Counted from the first letter of the stretch, positions 25,084-34,723 are shown. The stretch is DNA of 64,000 bases from JBOFIQ01 sp051654905 (GCA_051654905.1 JBOFYY010000159.1:62001-126000); one strand, 5' to 3'. Numbers and translations are program-made. The notes: generated from the sequence alone by a model not told the origin.

Positions 25084-25782
25084 ATGTATGAAGGACCTAT
25101 TCAGGATCTGATTGATGAGTTAGGGCAGCTGCCGGGGATTGGCCCAAAAAGCGCGCAGCGCCTAGCTTTTCATCTCCTTGCGACAGAACCTGCTGACGTA
25201 GAGCGGCTTGCCACGACATTGATGCGTGTTAAGCAAGGCGCAAAGTTTTGTGAGCAGTGTGGCAATGTGTCGGAAGCTGAACGTTGTCGGATCTGTTCAG
25301 ATCCGCGTCGTGACCTAACGATGATTTGCGTTGTCGAAGAAGTCAAAGATGTGGCAGCAATTGAGCGTACGAGAGAGTTCCGGGGAACATATCACGTACT
25401 TGGTGGCGCAATTTCCCCCATTGACGGTATTGGCCCGGGCGATCTACGGATTCGCGAACTGGTGCAACGTCTCAGCGATGGCGTGGTAGAGGAAGTTATT
25501 GTGGCAACTGACCCCAACCTAGAAGGGGAAGCCACTGCTACGTATTTATCACGACTTCTGAAGGATTTGGGAGTGACCGTGTCGCGGTTGGCCTCAGGTC
25601 TTCCAGTGGGAGGCGATTTAGAGTACGCCGATGAAGTCACATTAGGACGTGCTTTCCAAGGCCGACATGCTCTGGTTAGATCACATCGAGATCGTTATGA
25701 GACTGCGCCTGAGCCAGTTTCGTCGAATCAAGCTGCTGAGCCAGCAGCAGAGGAGAGTGGCTGGAGTTCGGTGTTGCGCTAG
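25084..25782 (+). CDS. recR: Recombination protein RecR
   Basis: A 232-residue RecR: helix-hairpin-helix LGQLPGIGPKSAQRLAF at the start, a zinc site with Cys56, 59, 68 and 71, a Toprim domain with ICVVEEVKDV and DPNLEGEATA, and a C-terminal Walker-like LASGLPVGGDLEYAD. RecR loads RecA with RecO/RecF at gaps. A short extra C-terminus rich in Glu and Ala is present. Seven bases separate it from the YbaB gene. Confidence 0.95.
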   Translation: MYEGPIQDLIDELGQLPGIGPKSAQRLAFHLLATEPADVERLATTLMRVKQGAKFCEQCGNVSEAERCRICSDPRRDLTMICVVEEVKDVAAIERTREFRGTYHVLGGAISPIDGIGPGDLRIRELVQRLSDGVVEEVIVATDPNLEGEATATYLSRLLKDLGVTVSRLASGLPVGGDLEYADEVTLGRAFQGRHALVRSHRDRYETAPEPVSSNQAAEPAAEESGWSSVLR

Positions 25783-25855
25783 TAGCAGCGTCGATATCTA
25801 GCTAAAAACCGATATACACAGTAGGAAAAGATTGCATCGGCGGAACCTACATGCC

Positions 25856-25877
25856 AGTATTGCTACATACTGAGTAT
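25856..25877. promoter_or_regulatory. Candidate PadR operator (overlapping inverted repeats)
   Basis: AGTAT (25856-25860), six bases, ATACT (25867-25871), overlapping ATAC-TGA-GTAT (25867-25877), just before the ribosome binding site of the PadR gene. The location fits autoregulation of the exporter operon. Confidence 0.4.
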
Positions 25878-25888
25878 GGAGGTGGCTG

Positions 25889-26458
25889 ATGTCGGTTAAA
25901 CACAGCTTGTTGGCGTTGCTCACCGAGCAGTCACGGCATGGATATGAACTAAAAAATGAGTTTGAGGCACGTACGGGGGGATCTTGGCCGCTTAATATCG
26001 GTCAGGTCTACTCCACTCTTGATCGAGCAGAACGTGATGGGTTAGTCACAAAGTTTGATCCAGACCAAGAAGGTCGAGTTTTCTACGCCATCACTGATGC
26101 TGGTAGGAAAGAGGCTCAGTTATGGTTGTCGAGCGCGGTCGAAGTTACACAGCCGCCACGTAATGAACTTGCGATTAAGGTCGCGCTAGCAATGTCGCTA
26201 GTGGGCGTAGATCTAAGGCAACTACTTCAATCGCAACGTAAAGAAACTCTCCATACCTTGCAGCTTTGGACGCGCGCTAAACGTGATGCGAACCCAGAAG
26301 AAATACCTTGGTTATTGACGATTGAGCTAATGATCTTTACTGCTGAAGCCGAACTCAGATGGTTAGATTATTGTGAAAGTGCCGCAATTCGTCGGAGCAG
26401 ATCGGTAGCGAAACCGGTGCCTGATAAACATCCTTGTGATGAGAAAGTACGTTCGTGA
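25889..26458 (+). CDS. PadR-family transcriptional regulator
   Basis: A 189-residue regulator with the PadR winged helix at the start: LLALLTEQSRHGYELKNEF, then INGQVYST-like NIGQVYSTLDRAERDGLV and VFYAITDAGRKEAQLW. The C-terminal helical part should dimerise. PadR proteins often repress linked ABC exporters and release on binding a drug or peptide. The gene overlaps the ABC ATPase gene by GTGA, so the three genes form one operon. A good ribosome binding site (GGAGG) precedes the ATG. Confidence 0.9.
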   Translation: MSVKHSLLALLTEQSRHGYELKNEFEARTGGSWPLNIGQVYSTLDRAERDGLVTKFDPDQEGRVFYAITDAGRKEAQLWLSSAVEVTQPPRNELAIKVALAMSLVGVDLRQLLQSQRKETLHTLQLWTRAKRDANPEEIPWLLTIELMIFTAEAELRWLDYCESAAIRRSRSVAKPVPDKHPCDEKVRS

Positions 26459-27174
26459 CAGCTACGCTACGGTTGCAAGATGTCTCTCGAATATATGGTG
26501 TGGGGGACTTAGCCGTACCGGCGCTACGTAATGTTTCTATCGAAGTGCAGCCGGGGGAATTTATTGCGGTCATGGGGGCTTCTGGGTCTGGAAAATCAAC
26601 GTTGTTAGCAACTGCTGGTGGATTGGATACTGGCGGATCTGGGGAAGTATATGTTTGCGGAAAATCGATGTCAGGGCTCAGTAAAAATGCGATAGCGCAG
26701 TTGCGGCGTCGTCATATCGGCTATGTTTTCCAAGACTATAACTTAGTTCCAACTCTTAGCGTCGTTGAAAACGTAGCACTTCCGCTAGAACTCGATAAGA
26801 TCAAGCCTCGAAAAGCTCGTCAAACAGCTTTGGTGGCGCTACAGCAGGTGGATATGGCCGAACTTGCTGATCGAAGATTGGATCAGATTTCAGGCGGGCA
26901 ACGTCAGCGGGTAGCTATCGCGAGAGCGATAGTCGGTGAGCGTAAGTTAGTGCTCGCTGATGAACCTACCGGGGCATTAGATTCAGTTTCTGGTGACGGC
27001 ATCATGAAAGTTCTCCGAGAGCTAACCGACTCTGGTATTTCGGTAGTTTTGGTAACTCATGAGGCGCGGCATGCTGGTTGGGCAGACCGAGTAATTTTTC
27101 TGCGAGACGGTCGCATCGTAGATGAAAGTGCAGTAGATAGTCGAGTGGATTCGTTGTTATCGAGTTCGCTATGA
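26455..27174 (+). CDS. ABC transporter ATP-binding protein (MacB/LolD type)
   Basis: A 239-residue ABC ATPase: Walker A GASGSGKS (41-48), Q-loop in YVFQDYNLVP, signature ISGGQRQR from 145, Walker B LVLADEPTGALD from 165 and H-loop VTHE. The MacB/LolD/BceA subgroup couples ATP to mechanotransmission by FtsX-like permeases rather than to classic transport. Both neighbours overlap by four bases. Confidence 0.93.
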   Translation: MTATLRLQDVSRIYGVGDLAVPALRNVSIEVQPGEFIAVMGASGSGKSTLLATAGGLDTGGSGEVYVCGKSMSGLSKNAIAQLRRRHIGYVFQDYNLVPTLSVVENVALPLELDKIKPRKARQTALVALQQVDMAELADRRLDQISGGQRQRVAIARAIVGERKLVLADEPTGALDSVSGDGIMKVLRELTDSGISVVLVTHEARHAGWADRVIFLRDGRIVDESAVDSRVDSLLSSSL

Positions 27175-29894
27175 AAAGGAGACAACCGAAAGTATCGCCA
27201 GGAGGCAGACTCCCGTTAGCGGCAAGGCTAGCGTTGCGGGACGCTCTTTGTCATAAATGGCGTAGCGCCCTGATTTTGACGCTAATTATGTTGCCAGTAT
27301 TGGCAATGACAAGTTTAAGTACCTGGTATGTATCGACGATCGCTACCCCTGCTGAATTAGCGCAAGCGACGTTAGGGGATACGGTTGCCGCCAGAGTGCA
27401 TCACGGATATGCGCCCTGCATCCAAAATCCGTTAGATGAACAAATGTGTTTTTCGGCGGACTCTGGCATGAAACCAATTGATCAAAAAAATATAAAGCCA
27501 CTATCGGATGTACTTTCTGATGATTACGATATCCACTGGATAAAAAAGACAGAACTTTATTGGGAATCGCCACTACTGCAAGGCTATCTTAGCTACCGAT
27601 TAAATACTTATAGTGGCGCTGCGCTACAGCCGCCATTGGCATCAGCATTTCCTATTATAGAAGGTGAAATGCCATGTGGCGATGAAATTGCCATTGATAG
27701 ATCAATTGTAAAAGAGACTGGCGCTACTATCGGTATGAGCTTTAGGCTTTCTGGTAAAGATTATCGGATCTCGGCAATTGTAGGATCAGAGACGTTATAT
27801 AACCCTATAATATTTCTATCTCCACAAACTCCTATGCCAAAGTCGGATGCAATTGAAGAACTTGCTAGTAGCGACAGTGAAGTTGCCTATTTAGTGGGGC
27901 CACCATTGTCGTGGGAAGCGTTGGTGGAACTTAATAAAGAAGGATGGGGTGGTTATTCACGTGCAGTTCTTGACAATCCGCCGACGGGATTGAGCGTAAA
28001 TACTGATCTCTCAACCATGCATATGCAGAGATCGGTTGTTATTGGAGGAATTGGAATAGCTGCAGTCATTGCTATTTGTGGAACAGCATTTAGTATTACC
28101 GCAAAAAATCAGCGTCGCAGCGTGGGGTTGATGGCTGCTGTGGGCGCTGAGGCTAGCTTCATGCGAAAAGTTATGGTTTGGAATGGATTATGGCTAGGGG
28201 GTCTGGGGTCACTAGTTGGGGTAATTTTAGGGATTCCTTTTGGGTGGGCAATATCAGTTTTCTTAGATGCTCGTTATAGCGGTATTCATTGGGGTCATCA
28301 TCTCAATATCAAGCTGACGGTATTTGCTTTCCTGCTGGGGATTGCTGCCGCTGTGATTGCAGCGTTGATTCCAACGCGGGAACTACGCAAAATGGATGCT
28401 TTAGCTGTAATGCGAACCGCGTCAGTTCCTAGCTCAAAAGCAAGATTCCCGCTTTGGGGGCTAGCTTCCACCATATTAGGGGCAATATTTCTGGTGGCGC
28501 CAAGATTCCTTGTTTATGTAACTGGCTATGACATAAGAAATGGCAGCTATGACTCGATCACTCCTAGTTTAAGTGTAGGAATGATCGTCGCCGGTTCGTT
28601 ACTGCTATCGGTGGGGGCATTATTGACGTTGGGATGGGTGATTCGGCTAGCTTCTGAGATTTGGTCGCCGCTTCCACTTCGGCTTTCGCTTCGCGATAGT
28701 TCGCGTAATCGAGGTCGTACTATCACTGCAATAGCAGCAACTATGGCGGCGACGGTGTTAGCGTCCTTGGTGGTTGTGATGCAGGAAGCATCGCTAAATG
28801 ATCAGCAAAGAATCAATGCTGCTTTGGGATCTCCAACTGCTAACGTTATAGAAGTATCAGTTGCAGATAGATGGAAAAACATTTCTCCCGATATTGATAT
28901 AGAAAAGTTGCGTAAAAGTGTATCTGAATATGTGCCGGTAGCGGCAGCGGAAAAATTGCAATTAGTCAATGTGAATATAGAAGTACCTAAAGATAATTAT
29001 TGCAATAAATCAGTTCGAGATCCACAATATCGGCTAGATTGGCGTTGTAGTCGGTCGGGCAATGGTCACTATTTAAATCCTGCTGTTATAGCGGGAGGAG
29101 CCCAACTAGCTTTTTTGCTAGGCAGGGAGCCGTCACAAGCAGAACGAACTGCCTATAAACAAGGACAAGGTCTAGCATTAGATAAATCAGTTGAAATCTC
29201 TGGGCGCTGCTATCTTAGTCGCCGATTCCCTAAAGATGTAATTTCTTTAACTCCAGAAGAATTAGATAACGATCGTTTTATAATGCCCTGTCTGCTAGTG
29301 GAAAACGATCTAAAGTATTACTATGCACCTTTTATTGTTTCTGATAAAGCTGCCGAGGCTGCTGGTATCGAAAAAACTAAAGATAGTCGAGTAGTTATTG
29401 TCCTAGAACATGATCTAGAGTGGAAAGAGTTATCAGAAATAATAGCTGCCATAAATAAGGAAATTCCATATAGCGATATAAAACATGCTCGAATTTTATC
29501 GCCAATAGAGCGTACGGCTGGGTGGCTGCTGACAGTGTTAGCTATGGGTTTCGTACTACTAGTAACCGCTACAACTACAGCACTGGTGATAGTAGATTCA
29601 CGATCCGATGAAGCTACTTTCGCTGCCGTAGGAGCAGGAAGTCGATTCCGAAAACAAATGGCAGCAAGTCAAGTAGTAGTGACAGCAACTCTGGGAGTTG
29701 TTTTAGGGACAGCGCTAACGATTGCGGTATCACTAGCCGTAGCGGAGGCATCAATACTGGTACAAGAAGGCACATCTATCAAGATTCCTTGGGCGCAATT
29801 ACTGACGCTTATAGTGGCAACACCGATCGTCGGTGGGTTAGTTGCCTGGGTAGTTACACCATCGCAACTAACGATGATCCGACGCTTAGAGTAA
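27171..29894 (+). CDS. FtsX-like ABC permease with two large external domains
   Basis: A 907-residue permease. One helix near residue 40 is followed by an external domain (about 60-285), three helices ending near 415, four more helix regions from about 425 to 540, a second external domain (about 545-785) and three final helices. The FtsX segments are GIAAVIAICGTAFSITAKNQ with RRSVGLMAAVGA and the last ATFAAVGAGSRFRKQMAASQ. Each external domain has paired Cys, suggesting disulfides. With its ATPase and PadR it resembles antimicrobial-peptide or envelope-stress exporters of actinobacteria; the substrate is unknown. Confidence 0.88.
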   Translation: MKRRQPKVSPGGRLPLAARLALRDALCHKWRSALILTLIMLPVLAMTSLSTWYVSTIATPAELAQATLGDTVAARVHHGYAPCIQNPLDEQMCFSADSGMKPIDQKNIKPLSDVLSDDYDIHWIKKTELYWESPLLQGYLSYRLNTYSGAALQPPLASAFPIIEGEMPCGDEIAIDRSIVKETGATIGMSFRLSGKDYRISAIVGSETLYNPIIFLSPQTPMPKSDAIEELASSDSEVAYLVGPPLSWEALVELNKEGWGGYSRAVLDNPPTGLSVNTDLSTMHMQRSVVIGGIGIAAVIAICGTAFSITAKNQRRSVGLMAAVGAEASFMRKVMVWNGLWLGGLGSLVGVILGIPFGWAISVFLDARYSGIHWGHHLNIKLTVFAFLLGIAAAVIAALIPTRELRKMDALAVMRTASVPSSKARFPLWGLASTILGAIFLVAPRFLVYVTGYDIRNGSYDSITPSLSVGMIVAGSLLLSVGALLTLGWVIRLASEIWSPLPLRLSLRDSSRNRGRTITAIAATMAATVLASLVVVMQEASLNDQQRINAALGSPTANVIEVSVADRWKNISPDIDIEKLRKSVSEYVPVAAAEKLQLVNVNIEVPKDNYCNKSVRDPQYRLDWRCSRSGNGHYLNPAVIAGGAQLAFLLGREPSQAERTAYKQGQGLALDKSVEISGRCYLSRRFPKDVISLTPEELDNDRFIMPCLLVENDLKYYYAPFIVSDKAAEAAGIEKTKDSRVVIVLEHDLEWKELSEIIAAINKEIPYSDIKHARILSPIERTAGWLLTVLAMGFVLLVTATTTALVIVDSRSDEATFAAVGAGSRFRKQMAASQVVVTATLGVVLGTALTIAVSLAVAEASILVQEGTSIKIPWAQLLTLIVATPIVGGLVAWVVTPSQLTMIRRLE

Positions 29895-29952
29895 GAAAAC
29901 TGTAGAGAATAAACAGCAGATAAAAATAGCGCTTCTAAAACCTGAGGATTAT

Positions 29953-30171
29953 GGCTTAGAATAGTTTCGTCGCAAGGCGAAGAAAGGGCTATCACCCTGG
30001 AGCTGTCGGAAGAACAGTACAAACTTAGTAGAACCGACTGCGGCAAGTAAGAGCGGTTGGCTGGCATCACCAAAATGATGTTTCGGTCAACAAGAAGGGT
30101 GGTACCGCGGCCTCTCTACAATGAGTGGGTCGTCCCTTTATCGATTAGAAATCGTGACGAAGGGATTACTG
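29953..30171 (+). promoter_or_regulatory. T-box leader of ileS, apparently controlling translation
   Basis: A specifier-type hairpin GGGCT-ATC-ACCCTGG carries the isoleucine codon ATC at 29991-29993. The T-box core GAAGGGTGGTACCGCG is at 30094-30109 with the TGGT bulge that pairs with the uncharged tRNA acceptor end. CGTCCCTT (from 30131) can pair either with AAGGG of the T-box (antisequestrator) or with GAAGGGA at 30159-30165, the ribosome binding site of ileS. No T run follows, so control of translation rather than termination is inferred, as known for actinobacterial ileS T-boxes. The exact 5' end is not defined. Confidence 0.9.
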
Positions 30172-33100
30172 GTGTCTGATACAACCCAACCTCTATATAG
30201 CGCTGTGTCGCCACATATTGATTTACCAAATATGGAGCGCGAAATCCTTGAACTCTGGGAACGTAATAACACCTTCGCTCAGTCGCTAGAACAGACCGCT
30301 GATGCTCCACACTGGGTTTTCTTTGAGGGGCCACCCACCGCAAATGGTGTTCCTGGTGCACACCACGTCGAAGCCCGCGTATTCAAAGATGTTTTCCCAC
30401 GCTTCAAAACGATGCAAGGTTTCCGCGTCGACCGTAAAGCTGGCTGGGACTGCCACGGATTGCCCGTTGAACTAGCCGTCGAAAAAGAACTCGGGTTTAA
30501 CGGGAAAGGCGATATTGAGGCCTACGGAATCGAACCATTCAACACTAAATGTCGCGAATCGGTACTCGGAAATGTTGATGCTTTCACCGCAATGACTAGA
30601 CGTATGGGCTATTGGGTGAACCTCGATGAGGCATACCAGACAATGAGCCCGGAATACGTTGAAAGCGTATGGTGGGCACTAAAAACCATCTTCGATAAAG
30701 GGCTACTCGTCGAAGATTATCGAGTCGCCCCCTACTGCCCGCGCTGTGGAACGACACTATCTGATCATGAGCTAGCCCAAGGCTATGAAGATGTGATCGA
30801 CCCATCAGTATTTGTTCGGTTCCCGCTGACCTCAGGCCCACTTGCAGGGAAAGCTGCAATGCTGGTTTGGACCACAACTCCTTGGACGCTTATCACAAAT
30901 ACGGCTGTTGCAGTCCATCCCGATGTCACCTATGTGACCGTCACTAACGGTAGCGAGACCTTAGTTGTTGCCGAGCCCCTTATCGAAAAAGCGCTAGGGG
31001 AGGGCTGGGCTATCACCGGCAGTTTCCTAGGGAAAGACATGGAACGCTGGACCTACCAGCGCCCCTTCGACTACGTAGAATTCCCCAGCCAAGCTCACTA
31101 CGTAGTGCTTGCCCAATATGTCACCACCGAAGACGGAACCGGTCTAGTCCACCAAGCACCAGCTTTCGGTGCTGACGACATGATCACATGCAAAGGTTAC
31201 GACCTACCCATGGTCAACCCCATCCGCCCAGATGGCTCCTTTGAGACAGAAATCCCGCTAGTCGGAGGAATGTTCTTTAAGACAGCTAACAAGCCGCTAG
31301 TGAAAGACCTTGCTGAGCGGGGCATCCTCTTTGAAGCCCACGACCATGAGCACTCCTACCCACACTGCTGGCGTTGTGCAACAGCATTGCTCTACTACGC
31401 CCAGCCGTCGTGGTACATTCGCACCACTGCGATCAAAGACCAATTAGTTGCCCAAAATGAGGCCACAACTTGGTACCCAGAAACCATCAAACATGGACGT
31501 TTTGGCGACTGGCTAGAGAACAACATTGACTGGGCGCTTTCGCGTAAACGCTACTGGGGAACACCACTACCTATCTGGCGCAACGACGTCGATCCAACCA
31601 AGATGGTATGTATCGGATCGTTGAAAGAACTAGGTGAATACGCTGGACAAGACCTACTGGGACTAGAACCACACCGACCCTTCGTTGACGACGTCACCTT
31701 CACTATCGAAGGAGAAGAGGGAACCTACCGTCGAGTTCCAGAAGTTATTGATGCGTGGTTCGACTCCGGATCAATGCCTTTCGCGCAATGGGGATACCCG
31801 TGGGTGGAAGGGTCACAAGAAAAATTTGAGCAGCACTATCCGGCAGATTTCATTGCCGAAGCTATCGACCAAACTCGTGGCTGGTTCTACACCATGATGG
31901 CAGTAGGAACACTGGTATTTGAAGAATCATCCTACAAAAACGTCGTATGTTTGGGACATATTCTTGCCGAAGATGGACGCAAAATGAGCAAACATCTAGG
32001 CAATATCTTGCTGCCAATTCCACTAATGGACACCCATGGAGCTGACTCGCTGCGCTGGTTCATGGCAGCTGGCGGATCCCCGTGGGCAGCGCGTCGTGTC
32101 GGAGACGTAACCTTGCAAGAAATCGTCCGTAAGGTGCTGTTGACCTACTGGAATACGGTCGCTTTCCATGCCCTTTATGCGCGCACCAATAACTGGTCGC
32201 CTACCGGAACAGCACCCCAGATGAGGCAGCGTCATGTACTGGACAGATGGCTTGCTTCAGCAACCCAAATCCTAGTTCGAGAAGTAACCGAAGCTCTCGA
32301 AAAGTACGATACCCTGCGAGTAGGTGCGCTCCTAAGCGAGTTCATTGACGATATGTCTAACTGGTATGTCCGCCGGAGCCGTCGTCGTTTCTGGGATGGG
32401 GAAGAAAGCGCGCTGTGGACACTCCACGAAACCATCGACACCGTGACCCGACTCATGGCGCCGATAGCTCCGTTTATTACAGAACGAGTTTGGCAAGATC
32501 TGATCGTAGCTACAGACCCGACACAACCCACATCGGTTCACCTAGCAAAATGGCCAGTAGCAGATGAGAATGTCATTGATTCTTCGCTACAAGAACGCAT
32601 GGCTACGACACGTCGTCTGGTGGAATTGGGGCGGTCTGCTCGTGCCGAATCTAAGATGAAGATCCGCCAGCCATTGTCGCGAATTTTAGTGCCCTCGGCA
32701 GCGTTCGCTCAGTTAGATGAGGCACTCTTAGCAGAGGTTACTAGCGAGCTAAACGTACTGTCTGTGGAATCTTTCGCAGGTGCAGGGGAACTGGTTGATT
32801 ACTCTGCTAAAGGAAACTTCCGAGCGTTAGGTAAGCGTTTCGGTAAGGAAACACCAATTATCGCCAATAAGATTGCAGCCGCTGATGCAGCAGCTCTAGT
32901 GGCAGCGTTGACAGCAGATGGAAAAGCTCTGGTTGATGGTGTTGAGGTGCTAGCTGATGAGGTTCTGATCTCAGAGCGTCCGCGAGAAGGATGGTCTGTA
33001 GTGAGTGAAACTGGCGAAACAGTAGCGCTTGATCTAGAACTGACACCAGAATTGATCAAGGCTGGGCTGGCGCGAGAAGCAATCCGACTGATACAAGAAA

Positions 33101-33303
33101 CTCGCAAGAACACTGGCTTAGATGTGAGCGATCGTATTGTGCTGCAGTGGGCTGCTGAAGCAGAGGTAGCAGCAGCGCTGCGTGAACATTCTGAGTTAGT
33201 TGCTGATGAGGTACTGGCTGTATCAATCTCCGAAGCTGCGGTTCAGGACGATTGGGTCAAAGATGAAGATCTCGGGCTAGCGGTGAAGGTCGCGAAAGCT
33301 TAA
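30172..33303 (+). CDS. ileS: Isoleucyl-tRNA synthetase (IleRS2 type)
   Basis: A 1043-residue class I synthetase. The HIGH-equivalent is in PPTANGVPGAHHVEARVFKD and KMSKS appears as GRKMSKHLGN. CPRCGTTLSDHE and HCWRCATALLYY are the zinc and editing/core blocks, and WDCHGLPVELAVEKELG is conserved. The sequence style is that of the eukaryote-like IleRS2 branch typical for actinobacteria, which is generally insensitive to mupirocin. The GTG at 30172 is chosen because GAAGGGA, the part sequestered by the T-box, lies seven bases upstream; the ATG at 30121 is within the leader. Confidence 0.95.
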   Translation: MSDTTQPLYSAVSPHIDLPNMEREILELWERNNTFAQSLEQTADAPHWVFFEGPPTANGVPGAHHVEARVFKDVFPRFKTMQGFRVDRKAGWDCHGLPVELAVEKELGFNGKGDIEAYGIEPFNTKCRESVLGNVDAFTAMTRRMGYWVNLDEAYQTMSPEYVESVWWALKTIFDKGLLVEDYRVAPYCPRCGTTLSDHELAQGYEDVIDPSVFVRFPLTSGPLAGKAAMLVWTTTPWTLITNTAVAVHPDVTYVTVTNGSETLVVAEPLIEKALGEGWAITGSFLGKDMERWTYQRPFDYVEFPSQAHYVVLAQYVTTEDGTGLVHQAPAFGADDMITCKGYDLPMVNPIRPDGSFETEIPLVGGMFFKTANKPLVKDLAERGILFEAHDHEHSYPHCWRCATALLYYAQPSWYIRTTAIKDQLVAQNEATTWYPETIKHGRFGDWLENNIDWALSRKRYWGTPLPIWRNDVDPTKMVCIGSLKELGEYAGQDLLGLEPHRPFVDDVTFTIEGEEGTYRRVPEVIDAWFDSGSMPFAQWGYPWVEGSQEKFEQHYPADFIAEAIDQTRGWFYTMMAVGTLVFEESSYKNVVCLGHILAEDGRKMSKHLGNILLPIPLMDTHGADSLRWFMAAGGSPWAARRVGDVTLQEIVRKVLLTYWNTVAFHALYARTNNWSPTGTAPQMRQRHVLDRWLASATQILVREVTEALEKYDTLRVGALLSEFIDDMSNWYVRRSRRRFWDGEESALWTLHETIDTVTRLMAPIAPFITERVWQDLIVATDPTQPTSVHLAKWPVADENVIDSSLQERMATTRRLVELGRSARAESKMKIRQPLSRILVPSAAFAQLDEALLAEVTSELNVLSVESFAGAGELVDYSAKGNFRALGKRFGKETPIIANKIAAADAAALVAALTADGKALVDGVEVLADEVLISERPREGWSVVSETGETVALDLELTPELIKAGLAREAIRLIQETRKNTGLDVSDRIVLQWAAEAEVAAALREHSELVADEVLAVSISEAAVQDDWVKDEDLGLAVKVAKA

Positions 33304-33311
33304 ATATTAGG

Positions 33312-33343
33312 CGGGGTTGCTCCTTAAAAAAGGAGCAACCCCG
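33312..33343 (+). terminator. Rho-independent terminator of ileS
   Basis: CGGGGTTGCTCCTT (33312-33325) pairs perfectly with AAGGAGCAACCCCG (33330-33343), followed by a short T-rich run. Confidence 0.88.
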
Positions 33344-33361
33344 TTTCTGTTGTAGAAGAAT

Positions 33362-33442
33362 CTGCCTCAGATTGCCGAAGATCGCTTAAACGGCACTAAA
33401 ACCCGAAAAATCTTATCAGCGGGCATTTTCTGGCAGATTTTT
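33362..33442. repeat. Degenerate copy of a palindromic intergenic element
   Basis: CTGCCTCAGATTGCC at the left end is identical to the left end of the element at 37120-37194, and the next 18 bases are mostly the same, including AAACGG at the same offset. The right end CTGGCAGATTTTT is a damaged form of the inverted CTGAGGCAGATTTTT of the other copy. It lies between the ileS terminator and the glycosidase gene. Confidence 0.6.
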
Positions 33443-33486
33443 TGGACTAAATGTGTGAGCAGCTAGCTAGCAGGTAGCCTTAACTT

Positions 33487-34677
33487 GTGATTTCTCCTTT
33501 GGTGCGCCGTTCGTTGTCTTTTTTTATGCTCACGACGATAAGTTTTTCGGCAGTGGCTTGTTCAGCAACCAAAGAATCGAATACGCCGCAGCAGCCCACT
33601 GCTAGTGCCAGTCCAGTTGAAGAATTGCCTAAGACATCACCAACAACTAATCCGGTAGCTAGTTGTTCAGGAGCAGCAGCAAAAATGTCAGTCGCTCAAA
33701 AAGCTGCCCAAGTCATGATGGTGGGTGTTAATCCATCAAGTACTGCGCTAGATCCCGCGACAGTGGCCTTATTGAAGCAAGATATTGGATCGGTAATTTA
33801 TATCCCTGCGACAACTGCTTCAGCAGTTTCCGTTAAGAAACTTTCCGACAGCATTCATGACCAAAGCAAAATATCTCCGCTGATCGCTGTCGATCAAGAA
33901 GGCGGCGAAGTTGTTCGTTTCTCCGGGCAAGGATTCAGCCAGATGCCTGACGCGGCAACTCAGGCGTCATGGGGTAGCGATGTACTACAGCAACGTGCCA
34001 CTATCTGGGGTAAGGATTTGCTCGCAGCTGGCATCGATGTGGATTTAGCTCCAGTGGCTGATGTAGTTCCGCTGGCGAAAGTAAATACTAATGAACCCGT
34101 AGCATTACTACGGCGTGGCTACGGCAATGATCCTGCGACCGTGTCGGATATGGTTGGAGCTTTCCAAAAAGGTATGAACGCTGGTGGCGTAGGAACTGCG
34201 ATAAAGCATTACCCCGGGTTGGGGAATACCACCACCAATACAGACTTTGGGGTAGCTGTCGATAACGTCACTACTTTGGCTGATGCTGATCTTGGATCTT
34301 TCCGAGAGCAAGCAAAAAATGCGTCGATGGTGATGGTATCGACAGTGCGCTACAACAAAATAGATGGCAAGCAGGCAGCATTCTCAGAGTTAGTAATGTC
34401 TTCGGTTCGAAATGATCTGAAGTTTGCTGGCCCTATTGTTTCTGACGATCTGGGAGCTGCCGCTGCGGTGTCCCATCTAACGCCAGCACAACGAGCAGTG
34501 AGTTTCATTGCTGCTGGTGGAGATATTGTGGTTACTGTTGATATCGATGTAGCGCAGCTAATGATGTCGGCTTTGGAATCAACGGCAAACAATGATACAG
34601 CTTTCGCAAAGCGATTAACAGATGCGGCTGAAAGAGTTTTGACGCTAAAAGCTAAGCGTGGTCTTTATACCTGCTGA
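33487..34677 (+). CDS. LpqI-like GH3 family lipoprotein (NagZ-related)
   Basis: A 396-residue lipoprotein: signal peptide with Cys25 (SAVAC), Ser/Thr/Pro linker to about 60, then a glycoside hydrolase family 3 barrel with IAVDQEGGEVVRF (135-146), KHYPGLG (240-246) and VSDDLG (318-323) holding the likely nucleophile Asp. NagZ enzymes release GlcNAc from muropeptides. In typical NagZ, a D-(S/T)-H triplet lies four residues after KHxPGxG and provides the acid/base His; here that place reads NTD, so the mechanism may differ or activity may be low. Start GTG at 33487. Actinobacterial LpqI has the same lipoprotein architecture. Confidence 0.85.
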   Translation: MISPLVRRSLSFFMLTTISFSAVACSATKESNTPQQPTASASPVEELPKTSPTTNPVASCSGAAAKMSVAQKAAQVMMVGVNPSSTALDPATVALLKQDIGSVIYIPATTASAVSVKKLSDSIHDQSKISPLIAVDQEGGEVVRFSGQGFSQMPDAATQASWGSDVLQQRATIWGKDLLAAGIDVDLAPVADVVPLAKVNTNEPVALLRRGYGNDPATVSDMVGAFQKGMNAGGVGTAIKHYPGLGNTTTNTDFGVAVDNVTTLADADLGSFREQAKNASMVMVSTVRYNKIDGKQAAFSELVMSSVRNDLKFAGPIVSDDLGAAAAVSHLTPAQRAVSFIAAGGDIVVTVDIDVAQLMMSALESTANNDTAFAKRLTDAAERVLTLKAKRGLYTC

Positions 34678-34683
34678 TTAAAC

Positions 34684-34719
34684 TTGTGGCGGCTATCGTG
34701 ATTTAGGTAGCCGCCACAA
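34684..34719. terminator. Bidirectional terminator between the glycosidase gene and scoB
   Basis: TTGTGGCGGCTA (34684-34695) pairs with TAGCCGCCACAA (34708-34719) between convergent genes. Confidence 0.75.
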
Positions 34720-34723
34720 TTCG

